DNA of 64,000 nucleotides, from positions 45,014-109,013 of the forward strand of contig NZ_JARXWF010000014.1 of assembly GCF_029892605.1 (NCBI RefSeq), in the 5' to 3' direction. Below, one piece after another: positions 26,998 to 34,832 of the stretch (the stretch's first letter is position 1; each line of letters opens with the position of its first letter). The position numbers were made by a program, and so were the translations under genes. The notes beneath the pieces were generated by a model. That model ran no database searches, was not told the DNA's origin, and worked only from the letters and a program-made list of their open reading frames with translations. The DNA comes from Parabacteroides sp. PM6-13 (lineage in GTDB: Bacteria > Bacteroidota > Bacteroidia > Bacteroidales > Tannerellaceae).

Positions 26998-27068
26998 CAA
27001 AAATAACCCACCCCTCAAAGCGTGTCAATGAGTAATATTACTCAAATCGCCCTGAGTAATATTACTTA
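26998..27068 (-). promoter_or_regulatory. Regulated promoter of the collagen-like lipoprotein gene with two 16-bp palindromes
   Basis: On the minus strand: palindrome TGAGTAATATTACTCA (27044-27029, perfect), directly abutting TTG (27028-27026), a 20-base spacer, then TATTTTTG (27005-26998). A second palindrome, one base from perfect, lies 24 bp further upstream (27068-27053). The layout is that of an activator bound just upstream of the -33 element. The same arrangement occurs at 30286-30355. Confidence 0.8.
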
Positions 27069-27172
27069 TAAAAGGGGTAAGGTTTTGACAAAATATCAAA
27101 AGTAGAAGTTCGGCAAAAAGAGGAAAACGAAAGAGCAAAACATTTGGGAAATCTTCAAAAAGGAGGGGATGT

Positions 27173-27229
27173 GAAGGAGAAAGGAGAAAGGAAAAGGGAG
27201 AAAGGAAAAGGGAGAAAGGAGGGAGAAGA
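27173..27229. repeat. 57-base polypurine tract
   Basis: Only A and G for 57 bases, built of AAAGGAGAAAGGAAAAGGG-like units. It resembles the complement of the tract at 19103-19152. Confidence 0.8.
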
Positions 27230-27254
27230 TTGCGGGGATGCACGCCGCAGGCGT

Positions 27255-27428
27255 GAGATTATGCATAACCGTATGCAAGCATAGCGCAGCTTACGGTAGT
27301 GAATCCTCTATATAAAAAGCCCCGCATGGGGCGGGATTATGACAGATCTCGCACCTGCGGCGCTTGATTGACAGGTAGTCGCTATACCGTAAGCTGCGCT
27401 ACGCTTGCATACGGTTATGCATAATCTC
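27255..27428. repeat. Palindromic MITE-like element with 44-bp inverted arms
   Basis: 27255-27298 and 27385-27428 are reverse complements at 43 of 44 positions, with an 86-base interior that contains a GCCCCGCATGGGGC hairpin. Outside the arms both sides carry a small GC-rich hairpin (CACGCC..GGCGTG left, CGCGCTG..CAGCGCG right) and GGGGAT/ATCCCC, so the symmetry extends further. No coding capacity. Confidence 0.8.
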
Positions 27429-27604
27429 GCGCTGGCAGCGCGATCCCCACCTTCACATCTTCCCAAATTTGAATCTTTACCCACTCCTATTCTCTTTTCC
27501 CTCCCCTCCACATTCTCACAGAAATATCTTCTTAGATTTTGATTTGTAAGAGATATACAGTACTTTAGGCTGCTTGAATAACAAACTACTCTGAGTTTTT
27601 GTGT

Positions 27605-28252
27605 ATGATACGTACAATCTTAGTCGATGATCACGCCCTGTTTCGTTTAGGCGTGAAAAGTGCTATTACGAATGGGCATACCGATATCGGTATTGTCGGC
27701 GAAGCGGAGGATGGTGCCGCCTTGTTCCGCCTGCTCGAAACCACGACGCCGGATATCATCCTATTGGATATACTATTGCCCGACATGAACGGGACAGTTA
27801 TTGCCCGCCGCCTCCGGAAGGAGTATCCCGCTATCAAGATCCTGGCGATCTCGGCGGAGAATACGGCTGAGACCGTGCAGGAGATGCTCGAAATAGGCAT
27901 CGAAGGGTTTATTAGCAAACGACAGGGAGGGGTCGACGAAATCGTAGAGGCCATCCGCACGATCAGGAACGGATATGAGTATTTCGGCCACGATATCGCC
28001 GCCATCATCTACAAGATCTATGTATCGAAAAAGCAGACAGCCGACGTCACCCCGGAATTTACCGACCGGGAAAGAGAGGTAATCGGGCTTTGCCGCGACG
28101 GCCTACTCAGCAAACAGATTGCCGAGCGACTATGCATCAGTTCGCGCACGGTAGACAACCATAAGAATAATATCTTCCGCAAACTCGGCATCAACAACAC
28201 AATGGAGATGGTGCAGTATGCCTTGAAGAATGGTATTATCCGCATCGAATAA
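27605..28252 (+). CDS. LuxR/NarL-family response regulator
   Basis: 215 residues from the ATG at 27605. The receiver domain has the acidic pair Asp8-Asp9, phospho-acceptor Asp55 in LLDILLPDMNG and a conserved Lys in ISKRQ. The C-terminal LuxR helix-turn-helix (about 146-205) reads LTDREREVIGLCRDGLLSKQIAERLCISSRTVDNHKNNIFRKLG. Such regulators bind short palindromes as dimers. The 16-bp TGAGTAATATTACTCA sites on both sides of this gene pair are natural targets (inferred). The kinase gene starts 14 bases downstream. Confidence 0.95.
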   Translation: MIRTILVDDHALFRLGVKSAITNGHTDIGIVGEAEDGAALFRLLETTTPDIILLDILLPDMNGTVIARRLRKEYPAIKILAISAENTAETVQEMLEIGIEGFISKRQGGVDEIVEAIRTIRNGYEYFGHDIAAIIYKIYVSKKQTADVTPEFTDREREVIGLCRDGLLSKQIAERLCISSRTVDNHKNNIFRKLGINNTMEMVQYALKNGIIRIE

Positions 28253-28266
28253 CAAGCTATTATAGT

Positions 28267-30288
28267 ATGAAATACATCATCGCGATCATTACTCTCTGCC
28301 TGGCATACCAACTACAGGCACAAACATCGCTTACCGTAACCGAACGCATTCAACTCTATGAACAGGAGATTGCTGAAGGCCAGGTGGATGAACTGAAGAT
28401 GTTGAAGAATTACATCGACCTGATCACGCTTTGCCGCTCGATCGACATGGGAAAGACCTATCACTATTTCCGGGAAGCGGTGGCCTACGCGCGAGAGAAA
28501 GAGCAGTTAGACTGGGAATCGGCCTATTGGAGGCGGATGGCAGAGGTCTATTATGACCTGGGCAAAAGCGACTCTTCTTATTACTGCATTGACAAAGCGA
28601 TCGCGCTTATTGAAGGGAAAGGGTTTGATTATGAGCAATGTGCCAACTACCAGGTGCAGGGAGGTGCGTTCTTCGCGGGGTATGAATATGAGAAAGCCCT
28701 GGAGGCCTATCTGAAAGCATTGGAATTAAACGAAAAAGACAAGACCCAGAAATTAGCGGCGCAGCAAAACATCCTGAATAATCTCGGCATTGAAGCCTCC
28801 ACCTATTCGATGATCGCTGATATATATGTCAAACTATTGAATTACGACAAAGCGATCGACTACCTGCTTCGCGCGAAGAAGATCATAGAAGACAACCCTA
28901 CCGAACGGATTGCCTTCGTCTATTTCACGATCGAGTTGAACGGTATGCTTGCCGGCATATATACAACAACGAATCAGCCCGACAAAGCATTGCCTTTGTT
29001 GCAGAAGAGTTACGAAATGGCTGTTGAAAAAGAATTAGTACCTGAAATCGTATTAGCCTTATGCCGGTTATCCAGCTTTTACTATACGGAGCGAAAAGAC
29101 CATCAGCAGGCGTTTGCCTTCGCCCGGGAGGCACAGGACATGGCGAAAGAGACATCGAGACCCGACCTGATCAGCTCCGCCGAAAAAAGCCTGATGAAAG
29201 CCTGTTTCGGCCTAAAGGACTACCCAACCGCCTGTCGTTATGCCGAACAGTTGTTGGCGCATGTAGAAGAGGAAGATTGGGAGAACCTATATGATATCTA
29301 CGGCTATTTGATTATGATGTATGCTCTGTCGGGCGATGTTGGCCAATCGGAAGCCTATCTGACGAAATACAACGAAGCAGTGGCCAACCTATCCGACATC
29401 AATCTACACAACTCCCTGCAAGAGATGGAGGTGAAATACGATGTGCAGCAGAAAGAATTGGAGATTATGCGTCAGCAATCGGAACTGGAGCGCGAGCGAA
29501 CCAAGCAATCTATTTACATCGCTGCCATAGTGATTGCGGTGATACTGCTCTTGTTATTTATCTATATCGCCAGCCTGCGCCATAAACGCAATAAGATCCT
29601 GGCTGAAGCCAATGCTACCAAAGATAAATTCTTTAGTCTTATCTCACACGACCTGAAGAACCCGGCGATCGCCCAGCGCGACGCCCTACAGCTATTGATC
29701 ACCCATGCCGGCGAATGGGACACCGAGTCGCTCTCGCGATACTACGAAGAACTGCTCATTTCGGCCGACGGGCAGGTGGAGTTGCTCTACAATCTATTGA
29801 ACTGGGCACAGGTACAAACCGGACGTATGCCCTATGCCCCGACCCAATTCGACCTGGTGTTTGAACTCCGTTCCGATATCGCATTAATAAAAAACATGGC
29901 GGACCGGAAAGAGATCCGCCTCGAACTCCAAATACCGGAAACAGCAATCGTGACGGGCGACCGCCATATGCTGACCACCGTCGCGCGCAACCTGCTCACC
30001 AACGCGGTGAAGTTCACCGACCACGGCGGAGAGGTTCGCCTGGAGATACAACCGGAAGCAAACGGTCGTTACCGGATTACCGTCGCCGACACGGGAACAG
30101 GCATGAGTCGGGAACAGCAGGAAAGCCTCTTCCGTATCGACCGCCAACGCTCGCGCGCCGGCACAGCAGGCGAGTCCGGCAGCGGACTGGGGCTTATTGT
30201 TTGTCGGGAATTGATCGAGAAGCACGGAAGCAGTCTCCATCTGACAAGCGAAGAGGGCAAAGGAAGCCGGTTCTGGTTTACGCTCTAA
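28267..30288 (+). CDS. TPR-containing sensor histidine kinase
   Basis: 673 residues. A Sec signal peptide (to about 18, ...LQAQ) is followed by a periplasmic array of TPR-like helical repeats (about 30-390, including DLGKSDSSYYCIDKAIALIE and YDKAIDYLLRAKKII), a coiled coil, one membrane helix (about 415-437), and a kinase core with His461 in SLISHDLKNP, N-box NLLTNAVKF, G1 DTGTGMS and G2 GSGLGLIV. It should phosphorylate the LuxR regulator encoded just upstream. The TPR sensor suggests a protein or peptide signal in the periplasm. Its stop codon lies within the first palindrome of the next promoter. Confidence 0.94.
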   Translation: MKYIIAIITLCLAYQLQAQTSLTVTERIQLYEQEIAEGQVDELKMLKNYIDLITLCRSIDMGKTYHYFREAVAYAREKEQLDWESAYWRRMAEVYYDLGKSDSSYYCIDKAIALIEGKGFDYEQCANYQVQGGAFFAGYEYEKALEAYLKALELNEKDKTQKLAAQQNILNNLGIEASTYSMIADIYVKLLNYDKAIDYLLRAKKIIEDNPTERIAFVYFTIELNGMLAGIYTTTNQPDKALPLLQKSYEMAVEKELVPEIVLALCRLSSFYYTERKDHQQAFAFAREAQDMAKETSRPDLISSAEKSLMKACFGLKDYPTACRYAEQLLAHVEEEDWENLYDIYGYLIMMYALSGDVGQSEAYLTKYNEAVANLSDINLHNSLQEMEVKYDVQQKELEIMRQQSELERERTKQSIYIAAIVIAVILLLLFIYIASLRHKRNKILAEANATKDKFFSLISHDLKNPAIAQRDALQLLITHAGEWDTESLSRYYEELLISADGQVELLYNLLNWAQVQTGRMPYAPTQFDLVFELRSDIALIKNMADRKEIRLELQIPETAIVTGDRHMLTTVARNLLTNAVKFTDHGGEVRLEIQPEANGRYRITVADTGTGMSREQQESLFRIDRQRSRAGTAGESGSGLGLIVCRELIEKHGSSLHLTSEEGKGSRFWFTL

Positions 30289-30355
30289 GTAATATTACTC
30301 ACATAGATTGAGTATTTATACTCATTGCCCCACATCTCTTTGCTGTCGACCTTTG
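30286..30355 (+). promoter_or_regulatory. Regulated promoter of the 57-residue gene with two palindromes
   Basis: Near-palindromes at 30286-30301 (TAAGTAATATTACTCA) and 30309-30324 (TGAGTATTTATACTCA) lie 23 bp apart. The second directly abuts TTG (30325-30327). After a 20-base spacer comes GACCTTTG (30348-30355), a one-base deviation from TAnnTTTG. The geometry matches the promoter at 26998-27068. Confidence 0.75.
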
Positions 30356-30375
30356 TCCATATAATACCACTGACC

Positions 30376-30549
30376 ATGAAGACAAAGATGCCATCCAGGG
30401 AGAATATGCTCTTCTTAGCCAAAAAGGCAAAGCGCTATTGTGAATTATTGATTGAGCAAAGCGATCATTGGCTGTCGGAAGAAGAGGGAGCCAGGAATAG
30501 GAAAAAGCGATCGAATAAACCGCGGGAGAAGAAAAGAAAGATCCGATGA
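30376..30549 (+). CDS. Small basic protein, 57 residues, unknown function
   Basis: Starts at the ATG at 30376, about 20 bases after the -7 element. The sequence begins MKTKMPSRENMLFLAKKAKRYC and ends in a strongly basic tail (NRKKRSNKPREKKRKIR), with one amphipathic helix in the first half. No signal peptide or known domain. It follows the histidine kinase gene and has its own palindrome-controlled promoter, which is the main argument that it is real. A terminator follows at 30558. It could be a small regulator or nucleic-acid binder; that is a guess from charge. Confidence 0.6.
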   Translation: MKTKMPSRENMLFLAKKAKRYCELLIEQSDHWLSEEEGARNRKKRSNKPREKKRKIR

Positions 30550-30557
30550 AAACAATA

Positions 30558-30606
30558 AGACCTTCCGGGTAGCCAAGATGTTGTTGGCCTATTCCCCGGA
30601 AGGTCT
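30558..30606. terminator. Terminator between the small gene and the GH2 gene
   Basis: A perfect 12-bp stem (30558-30569 with 30595-30606), extended inside by AGCCAA/TTGGCCT, ends the small gene and the convergent GH2 operon. Confidence 0.75.
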
Positions 30607-30632
30607 CGTCTATTTAAATACTACAATGATTC

Positions 30633-33611
30633 TTATTGCTGGAGGTTCTCCAGGAAGTCGATCTCGACAACCCGCAACTCATTGTTGGTTTTGTCGCCAT
30701 CTTTGGCTTTGAAGAGGTCGAGTTCGCCGGCTGCTGGTGCCGCCACTTCGGTGATCTGCCCGAAAGCGTCCGACTCCTCTGCAGCGCCTTTCAAACGCAG
30801 AGTAATCGATTTGGTACGAACAGGCTTTACCGCCAGGTGGATATAGCCAAGACTACGTTCGGTATCGCCACTCCAGATCAGTTCGTCGCCCGCATAGATT
30901 TCTAACGGATACGAGCGCATGCGCCAACCCGTCAGTTTAATGTCTATCTGATCAACAACGGCATAGCGTTCGAGTTCATACGTAATCCAGGCAGTCGCCA
31001 GACGTCCGTCGTTGCTCCATTCACTTAGTTCGTTATCGTCGAAGCTCTGAGATGCTTTTTCCTCGTTGATGCCGGCACGAGCCGATTGGATGCGTACCGA
31101 TACTTGTTTGTCGGTATACGAAGGTGTCGCCGGTGTCTCGCCCCGGTCGAAACGGCTGGGCAATTGCGCCCCGGCAAAATGCTGGCTCAATCCGTTCTGC
31201 ACCTCAACTGCCTGGGTAGCGAAGCTTACGGTTTCTGCTCCCAATCCTTCGGCTTTTGCCCGCAGCGTAACCGTGCCCGGCTTGTTCGACGCGCGTATCA
31301 TCACACGGGTCACACCACACTCAACAGGCAGGCTCTTTGCCAATACATAATTATCAGCGCCCTGTGCGATACCTCCGCGCCATTCGGCAGGCCCTTCCAG
31401 GTCAAAGGTGATCATATCGTTAGCCAAGGGGCAACGATTGCCTTGTGCGTCAACCACCTCAACCTGTACCAAGGCCAGGTCGGCACCATCGGCATAGACG
31501 CCGTTCGGGCTATGCATCAGGGTTAATTTCAAGCTTTTGGCTTCGCCTGTCGTCTGTTGTTTATAGCGGCTCAATTCTTTGCCCTCCGCATCATAACTAA
31601 CCGCTTCGAGCGTTCCTTTCTCCCATTGAACTGCGTCGAAAGTAAAGAGGAAACGATAGGTCTGCTTGCCTTCGCCCAACGAGCGGCCATTCAGGAAGAG
31701 TTCTACCCGGTCGCCCGTAGAAACTACATAGACAGGTTTTTGGGTTTCCGGTTGATAGTTCCAGTGGCCCATGATGTAGGTGTGATGTTCTTCGGTATCA
31801 ACCCAACCATCCCACATCACCTGATGAGCAAAATAACCATCCTTCGGGATACGCATCGGATCGGTCACCCCGCTGCGACGATAATTCTCTTCACCCCGGA
31901 AATGAGTCTGTGAGTCGGAGAAGATAATTTTGGCACCACCCGAGCTCACCCGGTCACCATGACCCGGACGGATGCGCCAGTAGTCATACCAGCGACGAAC
32001 CAGCTCAATCGCATGGCTATCCTGATTGTGATTATAAGCACTGGCATCCTGATCGCGATAAAGCGGTCCGGCTCCATTCTTATGATAGGGGAAACTGTAT
32101 TCGTCCCAGTATTTGCGCAATCCTTCGTCGCGGCAATACTCCGTAGCAAACATCGGATGGTGTTTGCTCTTATTGATATAGAGCATTTCACCGCCCCATT
32201 CCGCTTCGCGGATATCCAGCATTTCACGTGAACCTATCGCCCGTCCGCCGTTCGGATCGTATTGGTTGCGAATGGCCACCATCTCCTGCATATGTTCCCG
32301 GCTGATCGACTCGTTCCCCGATTCGTAGAAAAGAATACTGGGGTTGTTGCGATAATAGATAATCGCGTCGCGCATCAACTCCCGACGTTGTTCCCACTGA
32401 CGATCTTTCGCATCTTTCTCGGCATCGCCCGCGGGCATCACCTGGATGATACCGACACGGTCGCACGATTCAACGTCCTGCTTCCAGGGTGTCACGTGCA
32501 TCCAACGGTAGAAATTACCATTGCCCTCGAGCATCAAGCCATTGGAGTAGTCGCTCAACCAAGCCGGCACTGACATACCAACGCCAGGCCACTCATTGCT
32601 CGTACGCTGTGCGTAGCCTTTCATCTGCAATACGCGGTCGTTCAGCCACACCTTGCCTTCGGCAAAACGGGTTTTGCGGAAGCCGGTACGGGTATTGACC
32701 TCATCCACCACTTTTCCGTCGACCACCAAACGTGTTTTGACATCATAGAGATAACCGTATCCCCAGCTCCAGAAATGGAGGTTTTCCAGTTCGGCTGCGG
32801 CTTTCAGCGTCACCGTCTCACCGGGTTTGATAGCCTGTGATTCGCCCTGAAAAGCGCCTACCTTTTTGCCGTCGTAGTCATACACTTCTACTTCGTAGCC
32901 GGCATTCACCGTTTTATTGCGTTCGTTCCGCACTTCCGATTCGGCGTTGATGACCGCCTGACGGCTGGCCACATGGATATCGGAGGCATAGACATACACA
33001 CCGGTGGTTTGCAGGTTGCTATAAAGCGGCAGCGTTTGATAGAGTCTGTCGGTCACATGCAGCCATACATTCTTCGGGATACCGCCGTAGTTACAATTAA
33101 AGTTACGGTTGTTCCACTGATACTTCGTGCCGGTCGCCCGCTCTTCGTAGTCCCAGTTGTTATCAATACGCACGGCTATCACATTCTCTCCCCCATACTT
33201 GATATAGGGAGTCAGGTCGAAACCGACAGCCATAACGCCGTTCTCGTGATAGCCCAGATGGTGTCCGTTCAGGTAGAAGTCGGCACCCTGGCGCACGCCT
33301 TCAAACTCGACAAATACCTTCTTGCCGCGAGCAGTCTTAGGCAGTTTGAAATGCTTACGATACCAGCTAATGGTATCGGTCAGTTCATGGATCGCCACCC
33401 GAAACGCCTCATCTTCATTGAAGGCATAGGGCAGGGTCACGGCCGACCAGTCTTTATCAGAAAAACCCGGTTTCTCGGCACCAGCCACGTCACCGACGTG
33501 TATCAACCACTGTGGATTGAAGTTATATTTCTCCCGGTTGTTTGCTCCAAGCGCAAGCGGGAACAATAACAAAAGCAGCCATAGCGCCTTTGCACTATTA
33601 TTTATTTTCAT
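30633..33611 (-). CDS. GH2 family glycosidase (beta-galactosidase-like) with C-terminal binding-type domain
   Basis: 992 residues from the ATG at 33611 (MKINNSAKALWLLLLLF signal peptide). GH2 order: sugar-binding jelly roll (GVRQGADFYLNGHHLGYHENG), Ig-like domain, TIM barrel with the acid/base Glu in YESGNES and a probable nucleophile in FATEYC, then DUF4982-like and Ig-like modules (VELFLNGRSLGEGK; PEWRGG-type region). The last 150 residues resemble a discoidin/F5-8C-type carbohydrate-binding domain (DGRLATAWITYEL...VDQIDIKL). Secreted to periplasm or surface. Last gene of the minus-strand block esterase-GH105-GH2. A beta-galactosidase or beta-glucuronidase activity is possible; the first is favoured. 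Confidence 0.9.
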   Translation of the reverse strand: MKINNSAKALWLLLLLFPLALGANNREKYNFNPQWLIHVGDVAGAEKPGFSDKDWSAVTLPYAFNEDEAFRVAIHELTDTISWYRKHFKLPKTARGKKVFVEFEGVRQGADFYLNGHHLGYHENGVMAVGFDLTPYIKYGGENVIAVRIDNNWDYEERATGTKYQWNNRNFNCNYGGIPKNVWLHVTDRLYQTLPLYSNLQTTGVYVYASDIHVASRQAVINAESEVRNERNKTVNAGYEVEVYDYDGKKVGAFQGESQAIKPGETVTLKAAAELENLHFWSWGYGYLYDVKTRLVVDGKVVDEVNTRTGFRKTRFAEGKVWLNDRVLQMKGYAQRTSNEWPGVGMSVPAWLSDYSNGLMLEGNGNFYRWMHVTPWKQDVESCDRVGIIQVMPAGDAEKDAKDRQWEQRRELMRDAIIYYRNNPSILFYESGNESISREHMQEMVAIRNQYDPNGGRAIGSREMLDIREAEWGGEMLYINKSKHHPMFATEYCRDEGLRKYWDEYSFPYHKNGAGPLYRDQDASAYNHNQDSHAIELVRRWYDYWRIRPGHGDRVSSGGAKIIFSDSQTHFRGEENYRRSGVTDPMRIPKDGYFAHQVMWDGWVDTEEHHTYIMGHWNYQPETQKPVYVVSTGDRVELFLNGRSLGEGKQTYRFLFTFDAVQWEKGTLEAVSYDAEGKELSRYKQQTTGEAKSLKLTLMHSPNGVYADGADLALVQVEVVDAQGNRCPLANDMITFDLEGPAEWRGGIAQGADNYVLAKSLPVECGVTRVMIRASNKPGTVTLRAKAEGLGAETVSFATQAVEVQNGLSQHFAGAQLPSRFDRGETPATPSYTDKQVSVRIQSARAGINEEKASQSFDDNELSEWSNDGRLATAWITYELERYAVVDQIDIKLTGWRMRSYPLEIYAGDELIWSGDTERSLGYIHLAVKPVRTKSITLRLKGAAEESDAFGQITEVAAPAAGELDLFKAKDGDKTNNELRVVEIDFLENLQQ

Positions 33612-33654
33612 ATTCTTTCTTTTTTTGTAGCGGGTTGAACCCACATCCTTATTC

Positions 33655-34812
33655 TTACTCTATCATTTTATAGATCTCCGCACCAGCCATCAGGAAAGCG
33701 CCCAGACCATAATCATCAAAGTCAGGCTCGCGCTCATAGGTCACCGGCTGCGCCTCTTTAGGCTCTTTACCCGTACCCTGCACATACCCTAGGAAGCCAT
33801 TGGGGTGAAGACAATCGTTCACCATACCCTTCCAGGCTTTGTAGATCACCGGTTTGAACTCATCGGCAGGCAATAAACCGTTGTTTACACCATAGGCCAT
33901 ACCGTAGGCAAACATTGCCGTACCGGACAGTTCTTTGCCGCCAAAATAATCAGGATCATGCAGGCTAACGTTCCAAAGGCCATCTTTGCGTTGCACCTTT
34001 TTCAGGGCGTGACACATATCGACCAACATGGTTTCGTATTCTTTGCGATGCGGTTCGTCCGCCGGCAGAAGGTCGAGCATCCGCGCCATAGCAACCACTA
34101 TCCAGCCATTACCACGCGACCAGTAACAATCTTCGCCGTTGGGTTCCGTATAAGGAGGATCGAAATCGCCGTCGCGCCACCAGAGTTGATCTGCCGGGTT
34201 ATAGAGACCAGTCTCGCCATGTTTCAGTTTGGTGTACATATACATCTCATACGCGCGGTCGTAATAGGCCTTGTCACCGGTCAGATTACCCAATTGCGCA
34301 AAGATCGGCATCGACATCTGCACAGCATCGATCCAGCTCCAATCATCGATTCTATCCGTTTGCATCATCGAATCGACCGAAAGTTTGATGTTTTTGATAT
34401 ACGGCTCCGGCTTCTGCGGATCGAGGTTGTAGAGGAAGATATAAGCCTGCCCGGCACATTGATTGTCGGCATTGCGTGTCTTCCAACCCTCGCGCGCGTT
34501 GCGAAGTCCCCAGTTATGATGATTTCCCCACTCCAGGGCATAATTGATATAGCGCTGTTGCGGATCGACTTTCCACAGTTCCATCAGTCCTACATAGTAG
34601 TAAGCACGTGTCCACACGTTCGATTCGTAATTACGGTTACGCGACGGATAGGGAATAGGCTGTCCGGGATCACTCCATTTGTTCATAAAATAGTCGTTCG
34701 CCTGCCGCATAGCAGTCAATACCTCCTCTTTCTCCGGTTTGCTTGAAGAGTCAACACACCCGCAAAACAGCGTGATGGAAATAATCGCAAGAATAAATTT
34801 AGATAGCTTCAT
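33655..34812 (-). CDS. GH105 unsaturated rhamnogalacturonyl hydrolase, lipoprotein
   Basis: 385 residues. Lipoprotein signal with lipobox FCGC. The rest is an (alpha/alpha)6 barrel of the GH88/GH105 type: WTRAYYYVGLMELWKVD, a WSWIDAVQMSMP segment with the predicted catalytic Asp, YWSRGNGWIVVAMARMLDLLP, and GTAMFAYGMAYGVNNG. These enzymes remove the unsaturated uronic acid left by pectate or rhamnogalacturonan lyases, so the locus likely handles lyase products. It lies 20 bases downstream of the esterase/deacetylase gene and 43 bases upstream of GH2 in one transcription unit. Confidence 0.93.
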   Translation of the reverse strand: MKLSKFILAIISITLFCGCVDSSSKPEKEEVLTAMRQANDYFMNKWSDPGQPIPYPSRNRNYESNVWTRAYYYVGLMELWKVDPQQRYINYALEWGNHHNWGLRNAREGWKTRNADNQCAGQAYIFLYNLDPQKPEPYIKNIKLSVDSMMQTDRIDDWSWIDAVQMSMPIFAQLGNLTGDKAYYDRAYEMYMYTKLKHGETGLYNPADQLWWRDGDFDPPYTEPNGEDCYWSRGNGWIVVAMARMLDLLPADEPHRKEYETMLVDMCHALKKVQRKDGLWNVSLHDPDYFGGKELSGTAMFAYGMAYGVNNGLLPADEFKPVIYKAWKGMVNDCLHPNGFLGYVQGTGKEPKEAQPVTYEREPDFDDYGLGAFLMAGAEIYKMIE

Positions 34813-34832
34813 GATCTTGTTCTTTATGATAT

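Larger units (their letters stand above)
26920..27604. other. 0.7-kb gap between the lipoprotein and response-regulator genes
   Basis: No credible gene. It holds the regulated lipoprotein promoter (26998-27068), a 57-base purine tract (27173-27229) and a palindromic element with 44-bp inverted arms (27255-27428). I see no clear -33/-7 pair for the response-regulator gene. Confidence 0.7.
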
